Shown in pieces: positions 36,101-47,115 of a stretch of 64,000 bases of DNA. The notes beneath the pieces were generated by a model, which worked only from the letters and a program-made list of their open reading frames with translations, was not told where the DNA came from and made no database searches. Both the position numbers and the translations under genes were made by a program. Source of the stretch: Incurvaria masculella (Eukaryota; Arthropoda; Insecta; Lepidoptera; Incurvariidae); the NCBI GenBank assembly GCA_946894095.1, contig OX335656.1:7703001-7767000 (forward strand), written 5' to 3'. Positions within the stretch are counted from its first letter, which is position 1. Every line of letters starts with the position of its first letter.

Positions 36101-37250
36101 TGCTATTAGGTAGCATATCTTGTGCAGCTAAAGCTGAAAATAAGTTCTTTGTCAATGATGGCACATACCACACGTCCGCGAGTCTTATTAATTCCTTTTT
36201 GCCGTTAACATTTGATTCTACTAGCACACTGCCTTTCCCTTTTGCTGGAATGCTCGAACCGTCTGCTGTTGTTACGGTGTGGCTTGAACCAAAGTCCTCA
36301 AAATCTTGGAATATATCACTTCTGTTTGTAATATGAGCCGTTGCTCCATTGTCCACAAACCAACTTTCACTGCTTTGGTTTTCCATCTGTGAACATGCAT
36401 TGACAAGCATTGTAGTTATGCTTTGAACTTCTTTAGATACAGACTCAGAAACTGCAGGCTTCGGTGGTCTTCCATCAGATATCCACTTTTTGCAATTCCG
36501 AACCCTGTGTCCTAATTTAGAACAGTAGTGGCACTTGAGCTTTTCTTCCTTATTTACGAGCTTTGCTTTCCTCACTGTCTTGTTGGTAACCAGGGCCTCT
36601 TGACTGGTTCCTGCATTTTCATTTATGTTCCTGTCATATGAACACAAGTGGCTGGTCAGGTTGTCTATTGTTCTTTCATTTCTGTTCAATAACAACCAAC
36701 TGGATTTGAAGGAGAAAAACCTTTCGTCGAGTGTGTCCAAAATCTTGCAAATTAAAAATAGCTCTGGCAATTCTTTCATTGCGTCACCATTAGAAATTTC
36801 AGTGTTTAGCTCACTCCAAATGTTTTTCAGCTTGGACATATGCGTTGCTATATCATCCGTCAAATCTTGCTTATATCCGAAAAAATGCATGCATAAATTA
36901 TATGCCCTATCCTCGGATTGCCCGTCGAACAACCTATGTAATTCTTTCCAAACTTCGCGAGCCGTCGTGAAGCGCATCACCTTTTTCAGTGTGTCTTCGG
37001 TCATGTTCGTCGTAAGTATAAGCAGAGCGCTACTCTCAGCCTTCATAAATTTACCTTTTTCTAAATTATGTGCCAAGATCTGTGCGTCACCTGCTCCTTC
37101 TGGTAAAACTGGTTTCAAAAATTTCCCTTCTATCACATCTATTGCACACTCTGTGCTGCGTAATAGGATTAAAACTTTATACTTCCAGGTAGGCCAATTT
37201 GACTTCCCTTCTAGGAGTCCAATTTGCAGTTTGCTTGTGAAAGTCTCCAT
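33177..37250 (-). CDS. Copia-type retrotransposon Gag-Pol polyprotein, 1357 aa, intact
   Basis: A single uninterrupted frame encodes all Ty1/copia functions in the copia order. A Gag-like N-terminus (residues 1-235) begins METFTSKLQIGLLEGKSNWP. The zinc knuckle CX2CX4HX4C is at 240-253. The aspartic protease motif WFVDNGATAH has Asp300; it reads DNGA where many relatives have DSGA. The integrase has an HHCC-like zinc region, then Asp near 498 (IHTDVCGPF), Asp near 563 (LLSDNGGEF) and Glu near 598 (GCSERENR). The reverse transcriptase has FDVSTAFLNG, LYGLKQAPRCWN and YVDD near 1037. The RNase H has SDADHGG and STTEAE, followed by the TKHIRIRHFFIRE end. The start is the first ATG in the frame, about 60 bp inside the 5' LTR, after the primer site. 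No stop or frameshift is visible, so the element may be mobile. Open frames on the other strand here are shadows. Confidence 0.97.
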   Translation of the reverse strand: METFTSKLQIGLLEGKSNWPTWKYKVLILLRSTECAIDVIEGKFLKPVLPEGAGDAQILAHNLEKGKFMKAESSALLILTTNMTEDTLKKVMRFTTAREVWKELHRLFDGQSEDRAYNLCMHFFGYKQDLTDDIATHMSKLKNIWSELNTEISNGDAMKELPELFLICKILDTLDERFFSFKSSWLLLNRNERTIDNLTSHLCSYDRNINENAGTSQEALVTNKTVRKAKLVNKEEKLKCHYCSKLGHRVRNCKKWISDGRPPKPAVSESVSKEVQSITTMLVNACSQMENQSSESWFVDNGATAHITNRSDIFQDFEDFGSSHTVTTADGSSIPAKGKGSVLVESNVNGKKELIRLADVWYVPSLTKNLFSALAAQDMLPNSIFTSSTRQCKLEVDGVTKVIGKRNRNGGLYRLDIKAIAPHISASINVVSKTDLLQLYHERFGHQNKKHVKEIVKRELGIQLSKDDIKCDGCMYGKSHRSKFGTRERATMPGELIHTDVCGPFPYSFSKLRYFVVFKDDYSSFRMVYLMRQKSEVKDKLIEMLNEMKTAGHIVKTLLSDNGGEFDNKSIRQILSKHGIVQRLTMPYTPEQNGCSERENRTLVEAVRSIMHTREGLPIAMWAELINAVTYVLNRTGPTRVKDKVPYELWYGKKPRINHLRVIGSECYVHIPKQKRKKLSKKAVKGKLIGYENDDGYRIWDGEAMLRSRDVTFEIDINYKTSARIGKDSTEDLIAPETEGAEDHNEELEITRTTESEGGNSNILLNEQSRNDESIQLEGVEDEVEDILEYENDFNEGPSHAILEPEDEEIVVEEPSHLLRDRATLRHPKKLNDYVFQVGIESFPKTYNQAVQSDDQEHWIKAMEAELNSLRENEVWDLQELPVNRLALPCRWVYRIKTNADGSIDKYKARLVVKGFKQKEGIDYDETFSPVARMGTIRALLSVAAKESLHLVQFDVSTAFLNGVLTEEIYMKQPEGFCDSTKRVCRLKKSLYGLKQAPRCWNQEFVKILIQMKFKQSDADSCLFQKTIGEKKILIVLYVDDGLVAASDAIVANQFLNDLKTKLKITTKPASYYLGLEIQQTNDGLIKIKQEAYTKKILERFNMKDCNSIGAPIQKDSSTDLCNDNESQERNFPYREAVGALAYLMVGTRPDIAYAVGVASRTLENPSKSDWLKVKRIMRYLKGTITNGIMYKSDDRSEKINAYSDADHGGCEKTGRSTSGIICCFAGGAVTWMSQRQATVAISTTEAEIVAASEGARELMWLKRIFADLTQVKNTPVLKVDNEAAIKLAHNPQFHKRTKHIRIRHFFIREAVLNEDVEVQKVSSVLQVADILTKALPKPRFMQLCASMGLRSAETNH

Positions 37251-37311
37251 TTTTCATCCGTCTATGCTGCCTCTTATTACGGGTGTGTTGGGAGTGCTGG
37301 GCACCATAACC

Positions 37312-37457
37312 TGTTAGCGCAGTCGGGTGGAGAACTGAAACGCTTTTTCAAGTAAATTAGAAAAGAACTCCTTTTTTATTGTTGTTGACAGACAGACATC
37401 ATGTCTTCTTTTATATTAGGTATAAACAAATCATTGAATAGCCTGCCAGTCTTAACA
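37312..37457 (-). repeat. 5' LTR of the copia element
   Basis: This 146-bp terminal repeat with TGTTA...TAACA ends lies upstream of the polyprotein on the minus strand. It should carry the element's promoter. It is identical by eye to 33024-33169. Confidence 0.95.
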
Positions 37458-37462
37458 GTTTT

Positions 37463-38844
37463 ATCCTAAGATTCACGGCGCCACTGCCGCTTCGGCGTCT
37501 AGCGGAGCGGTGGGGGGGAAATTTGTCTAGCTTCATACGCGGCCTTAATATGATTGTGAACTAGGCGATGTGTCAGTTCCTAGAATATTTTTACAACCCA
37601 ACGACTTAGTTGATATTCCACAAGAAATAGTTTTTGCAAATATTTCTGAGCTAATAAAAGCATAGTCATGGTACTATTAATAATGCGGGGTAGGTATGCG
37701 TAAATACTACTTACACAATCATGTAAAAAATGTTTAAAAACATGTTTTTATTGCTCTTACTTACATTTAACAAGGTATTCAATTATTTAATAACAATCAG
37801 ATTGATGAAGACTACGAATATCAAATAATTAAGTTATGAAAGTTTTACAATACCTTCTGCGCGGTTTTCTATTCGCAAAATCATAATCTGAGTCATTAGA
37901 TCTGACTCTACGCACAATATAACAGTTTTAAAAATAATTGAACCAACTTTAAGTAACCTGGAGTAGAAGTACCAAAAGCACATGGCATTTTCAGGTGGGT
38001 TTCGTACCGCCTTCCACTCCAGAGTGCTTGGAGTCTGTTCAAAGTTTTTTAACTGTTATGTTTTTCACTCTTTTTAGTATTTCTCACCCTTAGGAGTGGT
38101 ATTCTTTCAAAAATGTATGAAAATATCACCCTTGGCAACAGTGATCAAATCTACGGTAGACGCCTGAATTTTAATATTCACTTTGCTCCTTCCAAAACAA
38201 TAATCATTCCACGGTTCACCCGTTTCCAAAACGTATCTAATGACGAGGGTAATTTTGTCCCAATGTGCTATTTCTGGTGTTGAATCGATTAATTATCAAA
38301 GAAATATTTGGCCCTTATCTAGTCTCCAACGCCAATTTAGGTGACAACTGGGACTTCGGGTACTGTTCATCGTTGAACCGTTTCTTCAGCAATCGGAATC
38401 TACCCCTCAGGGCAGTAGTAATTTCCTGGTGAAACTGAGCAGGGGTTTTCACGTGTTAATCCTGACGCGCAGGACGCATTCTTTGTCCGTTCGATTGGCC
38501 AAAGAAAATCGTCTTCCAGGCCATAATGGTTCCCGAAGAAGTTGTCTGATTTTAATTAAATGTTTATTAATCGCTTGAGAAAGCTTCATTCTGTGTCCGT
38601 ATGTTTTTTTTTCAGTAAATTCCAAAATGAAAGTGTAAAACACAACATTTTCTAATGTTTTACAGCCAAGATTTTCCAAAATATATATATAAAAAAAATG
38701 AAAACCATTAGATTTTGGCAAAATATTTTAGAATCCAAAATTTCAAAAACCTAGTAAACATGACGAGCCTGATCACCCGTGGTATGGGGAATTGATAGGA
38801 TAATGCCTCTCGAGGAGTGTAATGAAATTACGCCGAGTAAACTT
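37463..38844. other. Intergenic DNA, no gene recognised
   Basis: AT-rich sequence. A piece near 38328 (CCAACGCCAATTTAGGTGAC) resembles the end of the MITE at 47116-47462. Confidence 0.4.
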
Positions 38845-39170
38845 TAAAAACCGGCCAAGTGCGAGTCGGACTCGCACACGAAGGGTTCCGTACCATCGTT
38901 AAAGATTTAATACAAAAAAAATCACGTTTTTGCCCCCCCCCCCATTAATTTAAATTATTTTTTAATCTTATAGCGGCAAAATAAATACACATTCCGTGAA
39001 AATTTCAGCTGTCTATCTGTTACGGTTACTGAGATACAGCCCTGTGGCAGACGCACGGACGGACAGGCGGACGGACAGACGGACGGACGGACGGACGGAC
39101 GGACGGACGGACAGCGGAGGCTCAGTAATAGGGTTCCGTTGGCACCCTTTGGGTACGGAACCCTAAAAAC
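38845..39170 (+). mobile_element. SINE-like element, GGCCAAGTGCGAG family
   Basis: The copy is full-length, with the tRNA-like head, a C run at 38933-38943, a GACG tract (39055-39112) and the tail hairpin. Confidence 0.85.
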
Positions 39171-40287
39171 GTAAAAATCGTACACAATATTTCGATTCTG
39201 TGCAGTCGGCCATCAAGATCATTGAAGAGTTCCTTTGTCTGGAGCATTGAATCGTGGCAGCGCCATGGAGGTGATTTCCTCACCTCCATGGGCAGCGCAG
39301 TTACTTTTCCGAATATCGAATCAATGGTTTGGAGGGAACCTTTGATGTCGATACTTACCATAAAAATGCATCGTCATCGGAACTGAACCGACATGTAAAA
39401 TAATTTAAAATAATGTAAAATAGCTAATATAATGAAAAGTTAAAAAAATAAAAAAGTTTACAACATATACGATCACGACGTGCCAATAATAACATGATAA
39501 ATCTTGTATAATAATCATTGTAATCCTGTATGATTGGGCTTTGTCCATGATGTAATATTAGTGTAATAGCACAGAATACATATACATTACATGTACTGAT
39601 CTGTGGTAATAGGTATTAAAGTTATACGCATACATACATCGATGCATACATACAAAAGGGGGAAATGGGTTTTATCCTCGCGCTCGCATTAGTGAATAAC
39701 ATTTCATTTTCCTCGTAGGCATGTGGTTCGCATGGGTACCTTATAACGAGCTTTATTCGCCAATTCCGACATCGTACCTATCATTGAGGGATAATATCGC
39801 TCGCATCATTGTATTCACGATTGGCTAGTTGAGTAGTGCGAATGGACATTGCCTAAATGAAAATCGCATTAAAGAGTACATTTACCAAGACCAAGAGCAA
39901 TAGGCAAATATGTGATTGAAAATTAAAATTAATAATAATATTTTTCAATTACTAATTAATGAAAGTCCCAGCGGACAAGGATTATTATTTTTAAAAAGTT
40001 TTAATATGTTGTTCTCAGTGTTGTCAGATGTTGCCTATTTTCGCTGTAATAGGTAACCAAAAAAAACATCTAGATTATGTAATGTTTGTTTCCGTATATT
40101 TTCTTTAATAGTTTTCCATGGTGTTTCCACCCATGCCTTCAAATCTTAGTTCATCCGTATTTCCAAGAATTACGTAAATTTTGGCAATCCCTCCCGTGCT
40201 ACGTCATATGACCATAATCACCAGACCTCCCTAATTTTAAATGATGTAATATATGGATGGCCCCCTATGGCATTTCAGATGCCAATC

Positions 40288-40680
40288 ACACAAAGGGCAG
40301 CAGCCTAGTGGCGCGGGGACTGGCCTAGCGTACCAGAGGTCCGGGTTCAATACCAACTTGCACCACTGTCTTTCTCTTTCAGAGTTCGATAAGTGCATTT
40401 CGTCACGAATGCGAGCTGCTCCATGGTTCGGAATCCATCTAAAACTTTAGGTCCCCTTCCCCTACTAGGTGGTAGGGTTTAAGCCCGCCCGGGTTGGTAC
40501 CATCGCATTGGATGAAAAGATGGTCGAAGCGGCAATGAAACATTGTCCGTGTTTTCCATCCAGTTTAATGTAGCCGTGCTCATAAAGGGAAGGTCCTGGC
40601 ATGGCACCTAATTCCTTCGGGAATGTGGTGTATTGGGATAATATCATAACGGTAGTTGTGTGTTATTAGCCATCCATGTC
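40288..40680 (+). mobile_element. tRNA-headed SINE
   Basis: The head has AGCCTAGTGGCGCGG and GGTCCGGGTTCAATACC, then TTTCTCTTTCAGAGTTCGAT and the full shared body ending in a short A run. Confidence 0.85.
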
Positions 40681-40799
40681 AGGTCGCAAAAAAAAAAAAC
40701 GATGAATCCGGCACTTTATTTATTGACACATATCTGTACACAACAGTTAGTATGCACCTGGAGCATCCATTGTTAAAAATGCATCGCAAAAGTTTTACA

Positions 40800-41093
40800 C
40801 AGCTCGTGGTCTGGGGGCAGAGGGCTTGGCTTTCATCCGAGAGGTCTGGCTTCAAATCCTCGCCCGGTCATGCACCACTTTCTTTCCCTTTCTGAGTTGG
40901 ATAAGTGCATTTCGTTACGAATGCGAGCTGTTCCATGGTTCGGAACCCATGTAAAACTGTAGGTCCCCTTCCCCTACTAGGTGGTAGGGTTAGGCACGCC
41001 CGGGTTAGTACCACCGCATTGGATGAAACTATCGTCAAAGCGGCAATGAAAATTGTTCCTATTTTCCATCCAGTTCAATTTAGCAGAGTTCAA
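40800..41093 (+). mobile_element. tRNA-headed SINE, 3' truncated
   Basis: The head has GTGGTCTGGGGGCAG and GGTCTGGCTTCAAATCC and the body runs to TTTTCCATCCAGTTCAATT. It then joins directly to an inverted SINE fragment. Confidence 0.8.
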
Positions 41094-41306
41094 TGCAGTT
41101 CAATGCGATGGTATCGACCCGGGCGGGATTAACCCTACCACCTAGTAAGTAAGGAAGGGGACTTGCAGTTTTACGTGGAATCCGAACCGCGGCCAGCCCC
41201 AAACGGTTGAAAATTGTCACATTCAGAACCCAACCGCGCTCAGAGGCGCTTCACCAAGCTTATCGAATCGCAAGGCCACTGGGCTACCGAGGCTGACTGG
41301 GTAGTT
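41094..41306 (-). mobile_element. Truncated 5S-type SINE fused tail-to-tail with the preceding SINE
   Basis: Read on the minus strand it starts CAGCCTCGGTAGCCCAGTGG, passes through a GGGTTCTGAATGTGAC remnant and GGTTCGGATTCCACG, and stops within the body at GATACCATCGCATTG. It abuts the plus-strand SINE ending near 41093. Confidence 0.75.
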
Positions 41307-41407
41307 GAGTTGGTATGAGTTGAGCTGGTAGTTTTTGAAATATGGAGTAGAGACTAAAATGTAGTAGGTTGCGCTAGATGGCATACCTATCACGTTGCTT
41401 TTTTACC

Positions 41408-41486
41408 CGTGATTTTTTAGTGTTCTTGTACGATTGTACGGAACCCTTCGTGTGCGGGTCCGACTCGCACTTGGCCGGTTTTTTAT
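41408..41486 (-). mobile_element. Head-only fragment, GGCCAAGTGCGAG family
   Basis: Only the head (AACCGGCCAAGTGCGAGTCG and GGGTTCCGTACAATCG on the minus strand) is present. Confidence 0.7.
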
Positions 41487-41565
41487 CTATGGTAGATACC
41501 ATCGAAGTAGAAATATTAAAAAAAAACCAACACCCGCACTCCGGCCTCCGTCAACATGTGTTAAT

Positions 41566-41851
41566 TAAAATACCGGCCAAGTGCGAGTCGGACCGCACAC
41601 GAAGGTTTCCGTACAAGATTTAACACCAAAAAATCACGTTTTTTGTATGGGGCCCCCCTTAATTGTTTATATTTTTTTTAATTTTACCTATTTGTTGTTA
41701 TAACGGCAAAATAAATACACACTTTGTGAAATTTTCAGCTGCCTACCTATTAGGGTTCATGAGATACAGCCCTGTGACAGACGGACGGATGGACAGCGGA
41801 GGCTTAGTAATAGGGTTCCGTGGGCACCCTTTGGGTACGGAACCCTAAAAA
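41566..41851 (+). mobile_element. SINE-like element, GGCCAAGTGCGAG family
   Basis: Full-length copy about 80 bp from the head-only fragment, in the opposite orientation. It has a short GACG tract and a tail hairpin ending GGAACCCTAAAAA. Confidence 0.8.
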
Positions 41852-42624
41852 TGAACTAGTTAGGTAAAAAGTTTTCATTTTCATCCGTCCGTCCATCAGT
41901 GGTCCGTCCCGAGGGCCGCCCTTATGTAATGAACTGAAATTCAACAGTTGATATGTGGAACTAAATACAAGTAAACTTCAGTTTGAATCATTCACTTGTC
42001 ATCCCCACAAAAAACCTACAGCTAAAATGTTGGTATAAAAATATATCTGGTATTTGAAATATACCTACCTAGTGATTTCGATCTTTGCAACGTTTTCATA
42101 TTAATAATAATAGCATTCTTTCTCCTTGTAAAATGCAGATTTATCGGAGTAATCTCCTCCATGTTGGAAGCCGCTGAACTAGTACTTTTAGCCTGGTTTT
42201 CACCAAGTACTGATTTATTTTAATCGACACTTAAGGGGCCTTTATTACTAAAGTGCTGATTATCTTGTACTGGTATTGATTGCCAGCTGCTAAGAAAGGA
42301 CCTTAATATGTATGTGGTGATTAAGCTACTCAGCAACAGGTGAAAAAAGGCCTTAGTTGCTCAGGTCCAAAACAGTGTATACTTGTGTAATTAAACATAT
42401 TTTAGATATCAGCAAACAATTTTATTATAATTAACATACAATAATAAGTAAGAATTTAAATTATAATTTTATTTATTCCCCACATTAATAGGACTGATAA
42501 TTTTTGAACCTCAGCAAAAAAGGTTGGTGATCACTGTGGTAGGCACAAAAGTCAATGTCAGTTTTTTTCGCCTGCCCTAGAAACAGAGTATAGTTGTGTA
42601 AAATACAATGTTGTTGGATGTAAC

Positions 42625-42659
42625 CACAGAAATCGGAATATACAATTCCGATTTCTGTG
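42625..42659. repeat. Perfect 15-bp-arm hairpin
   Basis: CACAGAAATCGGAAT (42625-42639) and its exact complement (42645-42659) are separated by 5 bp. Just upstream of the GC-rich island. Confidence 0.7.
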
Positions 42660-42689
42660 AATGTAACCGACATGGGTATTTGACTACTC

Positions 42690-42985
42690 TCAGTCGAAGG
42701 AAGCTCTACAGCGGGCTGCCGCCCGCGCCAGTGCGCTGTAGGACGTGGGGTTTCCCCGAACGCAGGCCCCTTCGCAGACGCGCAGGTGAAAGTTTCGTCG
42801 TTCGTTGGCTGGGCGCGTGCGCAAGCCCACTGCGGTCGGCGGGTGGCTCGGCGGGTGGCGAAGTACGGGACGGCGCGGCGCGGCGGGTGGCGGCGCGGTG
42901 GGGCGCCATATTGGCAGACAGCAGCGCCCACCGGATGCGGTGGCATGCGGCTACGCAGGTCACGCGGTTTCGTTTGTAGAACAGA
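42690..42985. other. GC-rich island, unassigned
   Basis: Strongly GC- and CpG-rich DNA flanked by AT-rich DNA, open in several frames on both strands as expected from composition alone. No motif is recognised. A promoter or first exon is possible. Confidence 0.3.
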
Positions 42986-43084
42986 AAACGCGACTTGCAC
43001 AACTTACCCCAGGCTTCAATATTTACTATAAAAAAACCATACGGGAATTTAAACTATCATTCTGATAAGTACTATCTGAGGATT

Positions 43085-43222
43085 GAAAAATCGACGCTTA
43101 TTAGCCGAATAACACGTCGTTTGACAATTGGGTACGAAATTTAACTAAACGTCAGATTTAATTTAAAAAACTCACTTCACTCACTTCTCAAAACACATAC
43201 TTGCTTGTTCACCCGATTCGTT
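43085..43222. mobile_element. Half copy of the palindromic MITE
   Basis: Retains AGCCGAATAACACGTCG and the CTTGCTTGTTCACCCG end with a short insertion between. Confidence 0.5.
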
Positions 43223-43550
43223 AAAAACATCACGCTAAATTCACTTGTTACAAAACAATATATATAAATAAACGCTGAAGAAACCGCTTTGACAACCGCT
43301 ATAAAAGGTGTTTTCTCGACTGAAAGATTCCTGATTCCTGAGAGCGGAATTTCAATAATTGTCACTCAGTTCCACATTCGAGCGGACTACAGTACACCAT
43401 CGATGCAGTACAGTTAGACGTTTTACACTTCCTCGTGGCGAGACGCGCTCTGGCGCGCGCCCGCCATCGAACGAGCCATCGAATGAGTTTAGTTCGCTAC
43501 TTCCGTCGTTTCATGCTCGCTGTATCCATCCATCCAACTATACGACTACG

Positions 43551-43589
43551 TTGCAAGGCTCGGCGACCGCGGGTCGCCGAGCCTTGCAA
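43551..43589. repeat. Perfect 18-bp-arm GC-rich hairpin
   Basis: TTGCAAGGCTCGGCGACC (43551-43568), a 3-base loop GCG, then the exact complement to 43589. Too compact for a typical microRNA precursor. Confidence 0.7.
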
Positions 43590-44935
43590 GATAAAACAGA
43601 TTACGGACACGAGTATGACTCGTGACACGGAATAAGTACCTATAGGTACCTATAGTAGCTCGTTATTCCAAAATGTTAATTTGAAAAAATAAGATAAACT
43701 ATGGATAAGGCGTAATAACAGTCACAAGGCGCTTGTTATATTGCTCGGAACTTGGTATGTAAAACACTGTTCATCATTCATGTTCAAACTTGTTCCGTCT
43801 AACTAAATATATCAAGTGCACAAAAGTTGAAGGTGAACACGTTTTCGATAAAGGTCACAACACTCGTATATCATGTTCACACACAGACCTGTGCACTTGC
43901 GCCTGTGTGTTCACGTACAGGAAAAGAACGGATGATTCTAAAAGCAAAAAAGTTAATAAAAATTACATCATGGACGCGAGATGTTCATAGTTCGCTATAT
44001 TTTTATGGGTTTTACAGATAAATCTAGAAAATAATTGATCGAAACATTCACAATGCCCATTTTTTTTGCAATCAGAGGCGGCCCTAGGGTAGAGCTAGTG
44101 GAGCGGTTTGAGAGGAGGTCGGGGGCGGCCGGCAGCGTGGCATGCTGCGGGTCTACTTGCGTCGTTTGTAGACAGTGAAGCATCCTCGGAAGCATCGCAG
44201 TGAAGTCAAGTCAAAGGTATGTAGGTAAACACTTCGCTTTTCTAGTCAGTCAATTAGGAGCACGTACGCACTTACGCGTGTTTCTTTTGTTTTGAGAGTT
44301 TATGGATCCGTACCGTACCAGAGGGGTAAAATGTGAGAAAATATGTCAGGGAATTCGATCAATTTTGCACCAATCAGAAGCGGTTAAGGGCCTGGTACTA
44401 GCCAAATCGCAAAGTTAGACGAGGCACCCCAAGTTAACTAACTAAGTCTGACGATTATAAGTGTCATTCTTACAATATATGATTCCTTGTCTAGGAATTG
44501 AATTATTTTCGTTAATGTATGTTTCCTTTTTCTATACAAAATACATTGCGGAAACGGTGTCCATTTCCGAACTTTTTTGACTAAATGTAGAAATCTAAAA
44601 GCAAATGGAATTTTTTGTTTATGCATATATGCTGCTTTTGCTTATATCTAGAAATCGAATTACTTTCAGATTTCTAATGAGAAAAATCAACTTTTTTATT
44701 TTTATTATTATTTAAATAAATGATGGAATAAAAAAATATTAACAATCCATTATCAGTCTGGAGTTCTATTTGGATTTGCTGAAGCGTTTCACTACATATT
44801 ATTACATTTGTTATAAAGTGCATTTGTATGGCGCGAGTAGTTGGCTAGTCCTAGCGCCTTAAATGTCATACCTTCTGCGGTCTTAGAATATTTGGCATTC
44901 ACCTGATGTGAGGAAAGGCACCAACCATAACGGTC

Positions 44936-45142
44936 ACCATGGTAAATAACTCGCCAGGTGAACAGACAAGAGAGTGATGAAATCTTACGTTTAGTTGCGT
45001 TTTAGTTGGCAAGAACTAGTAAATTTCAGTTCACTCGGCCGAATAACACGGCGTTTGACAGTTAGCATGGTATGAAATGCGACTAAATATCAGATTGTAG
45101 CCCTCTTGCTTGTCCGCCTGCTAAAGTGGTGCTATTTTGCGC
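44936..45142. mobile_element. Palindromic MITE, same family
   Basis: ACCATGGTAAATAACTCGCC on the left and CTTGCTTGTCCGCCTGC on the right, with CTCGGCCGAATAACACGG in the centre. Confidence 0.65.
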
Positions 45143-45910
45143 CAATAACGGAGACCTAGGTAGGTACCTAATTCCTAATAATTCCTTCGTAAATGCGGCC
45201 GGTGGGTGGTGTATTATTACCCGACTGCGAAAGAAGGAGGGTTATGTTTTTACTCATCAAGGTTCAGTTACATAAAAATAAATCCGGAAACATGTTTGTT
45301 TGAAGTTGAGTTGAACTTCAGTTGTCGTATATAATGTTGATATTTATACGTGTATTAGTAAATAATAATTAAATAATAAACTCAATTTATTTTGATTTTT
45401 GTGTGTCGCTACATTTGAAACGGGTTTTGACATTCTCCAGTGCAAATCACTCATTCGTTCTAGGCACACATTCAACCCATCATAAAAAAGATAAGGAGTA
45501 TTTACATAATCGAAACGTTATGTACATAAGTACATCACATACATGCAACCTGCAACCATAGAATGCGCTAAAATGCTTCCCAAATTAGCGATACAGCACG
45601 AACAAGTGTTAATTGATCAAAATGGCTACTTTTAATTAGCGAACCCCGAGCAGCAAAAAGCGTTCGGCGTTATAGCCGACACAATTTACCACATAATCGA
45701 AATGTATGCTTACATGTACTTACCTATTCTGTATTTGATTATCCCGCGATTAGTAGAAATCTTGTGTTTCCTTTGACTAGAAATAAAGTAAATTCGATCA
45801 GAATAGAAACTAGCCCATTCAATAACTACAACATTTGTTACAGCCATCGATGGTACATACGGTACTTTCATGTTTTTCACCGGAAATTGGAAATTTGGGA
45901 TATTTAAAGT

Positions 45911-46012
45911 CGTATTCAGAGAGAATCTGTCAAAACTTATTACGAGATTAGCACCGGACTAACCATGCAAAAACTGGTTTAGTCCGGAGTTAGTCCGCCC
46001 ACTCTGAATTCA
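45911..46012. mobile_element. Short MITE, ends TATTCAGAGAG / CACTCTGAATT
   Basis: Inverted relative to 3628-3724; contains ACTGGTTTAGTCCGGAG and TTAGTCCGCCCACTCTG. Confidence 0.5.
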
Positions 46013-46556
46013 GATCCATAAGGGCGTAAGTGAAACCATATTTTATTACTTTTAAAAATAACTAATACTTATTTAGGAATTTCAAAAAGATAAAAAAACT
46101 GGAAATTTTAAACCTATAACGGTAAATATCTGGCGCTCAGCTCATGTTCTGTGTTCAAATTTTTTAGGAAAGTTTAGATTTACAGTTTTATCTTTAAATT
46201 ATAGCTAGACCATCAATTTTTTAATTATTGTATATCGTTGTTCTTTGTAAAAATATAATAAAATGTTACTTACGTTCTTATTAAACTGAACCTTCGTAGG
46301 TATGTATATTGACGACTTGAATAGGTATTTGGCTGTAATATTTTCCACAAAGACCATCGATAAAGACAAATGCGGCTGATCGTACCCGAGTACGGTCGTC
46401 CTAAGTCCCTTTTACTCTATGGTTGACTTTAGCATGACAGAAAGAGATCTCAAATTTGTCTCTATTTCCGGTGTATAGATTTCAGACAAAACGACCGTAC
46501 TCGATGATTGTACCTCGACACAAAATAAGTAATTGACTCCGATTTCCTATTTCCAG

Positions 46557-46670
46557 AATCTGTCGCTCGACTACTCGACCCCGCGCGCCGCCTCCACCGC
46601 TACCGCCTCCGCCGCCGCACCGCCGCCGCTGCCATCGTCAACGACAGCTCGTCTCGGCCACAGAATATAG
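46557..46670 (+). CDS. Speculative terminal coding exon (38 codons including stop)
   Basis: A pyrimidine tract and AG (46549-46556) precede a GC-rich open stretch reading NLSLDYSTPRAASTATASAA and ending GHRI before TAG at 46668-46670. The sharp base-composition change and the acceptor are what an exon would show. There is no homology I recognise and no partner exon. It could equally be a GC-rich island read by chance. Confidence 0.2.
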   Translation, partial: NLSLDYSTPRAASTATASAAAPPPLPSSTTARLGHRI

Positions 46671-47115
46671 AATATCGTTGGCGCCCGGGGCGGCGCGCGG
46701 TGTGGCGGCGGGCCCGGGCGGCGGCACGGCGGCGGGGCGGGGCGAGCGTCCTCATGTTGCTCTTCGCGGCCACGTGGGAAAAAGCTCGGGCAAAAAGGCG
46801 CCGCAAGAAAATTGAGTCAATCTTTAGTTTTATTGGTGTTACTGCAAACGTCGGAAATACTTTTAGATACCTACTCGGATATTACTTGTTGCATTGCCAC
46901 ATGCCTTGTTGTATTAGACCTGAGTTATAGCTAAGACCTAACAGGGCTGACATGGTCACTTCGTGCAACCAAGCCCTTTAAAATAAATATTAAATATAAC
47001 GAAAAACAAACATTTTGTTATTCGTTAATTATAATCAAATATTTTAGAAAATATCATAATAGCTGATCGGAAGCCCAAATGTTCGTGCGACTGTTTCGCA
47101 AGCTCCTGAGCCGGT

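Larger units (their letters stand above)
33024..37457 (-). mobile_element. Full-length copia LTR retrotransposon with 5-bp target duplication
   Basis: The 4434-bp element is bounded by two 146-bp LTRs that begin TGTTAGCGCAG and end CTTAACA when read on the plus strand. The LTRs appear identical base for base. GTTTT lies immediately outside both ends (33019-33023 and 37458-37462), a perfect 5-bp target duplication. Next to the 5' LTR (right side) the minus strand reads GGTTATGGTGCCCAGCAC, close to the complement of the internal initiator-Met tRNA segment that primes insect copia. Next to the 3' LTR the minus strand reads TTGAGAGGGAG, a polypurine tract. Identical LTRs plus an intact frame indicate very recent insertion. 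Confidence 0.97.

Noticed and set aside
34501..37317. Plus-strand open frames (34501-34686, 35968-36336, 36625-37317) as genes
   Set aside because: They are antisense shadows of the copia polyprotein, which has all expected motifs on the minus strand.
42907..42915. Serum-response (CArG) box CCATATTGG
   Set aside because: It has five rather than six A/T bases between CC and GG.
42485..43000. 171-residue minus-strand frame as a gene
   Set aside because: It overlaps several other open frames on both strands in the same GC-rich island; composition alone explains them.
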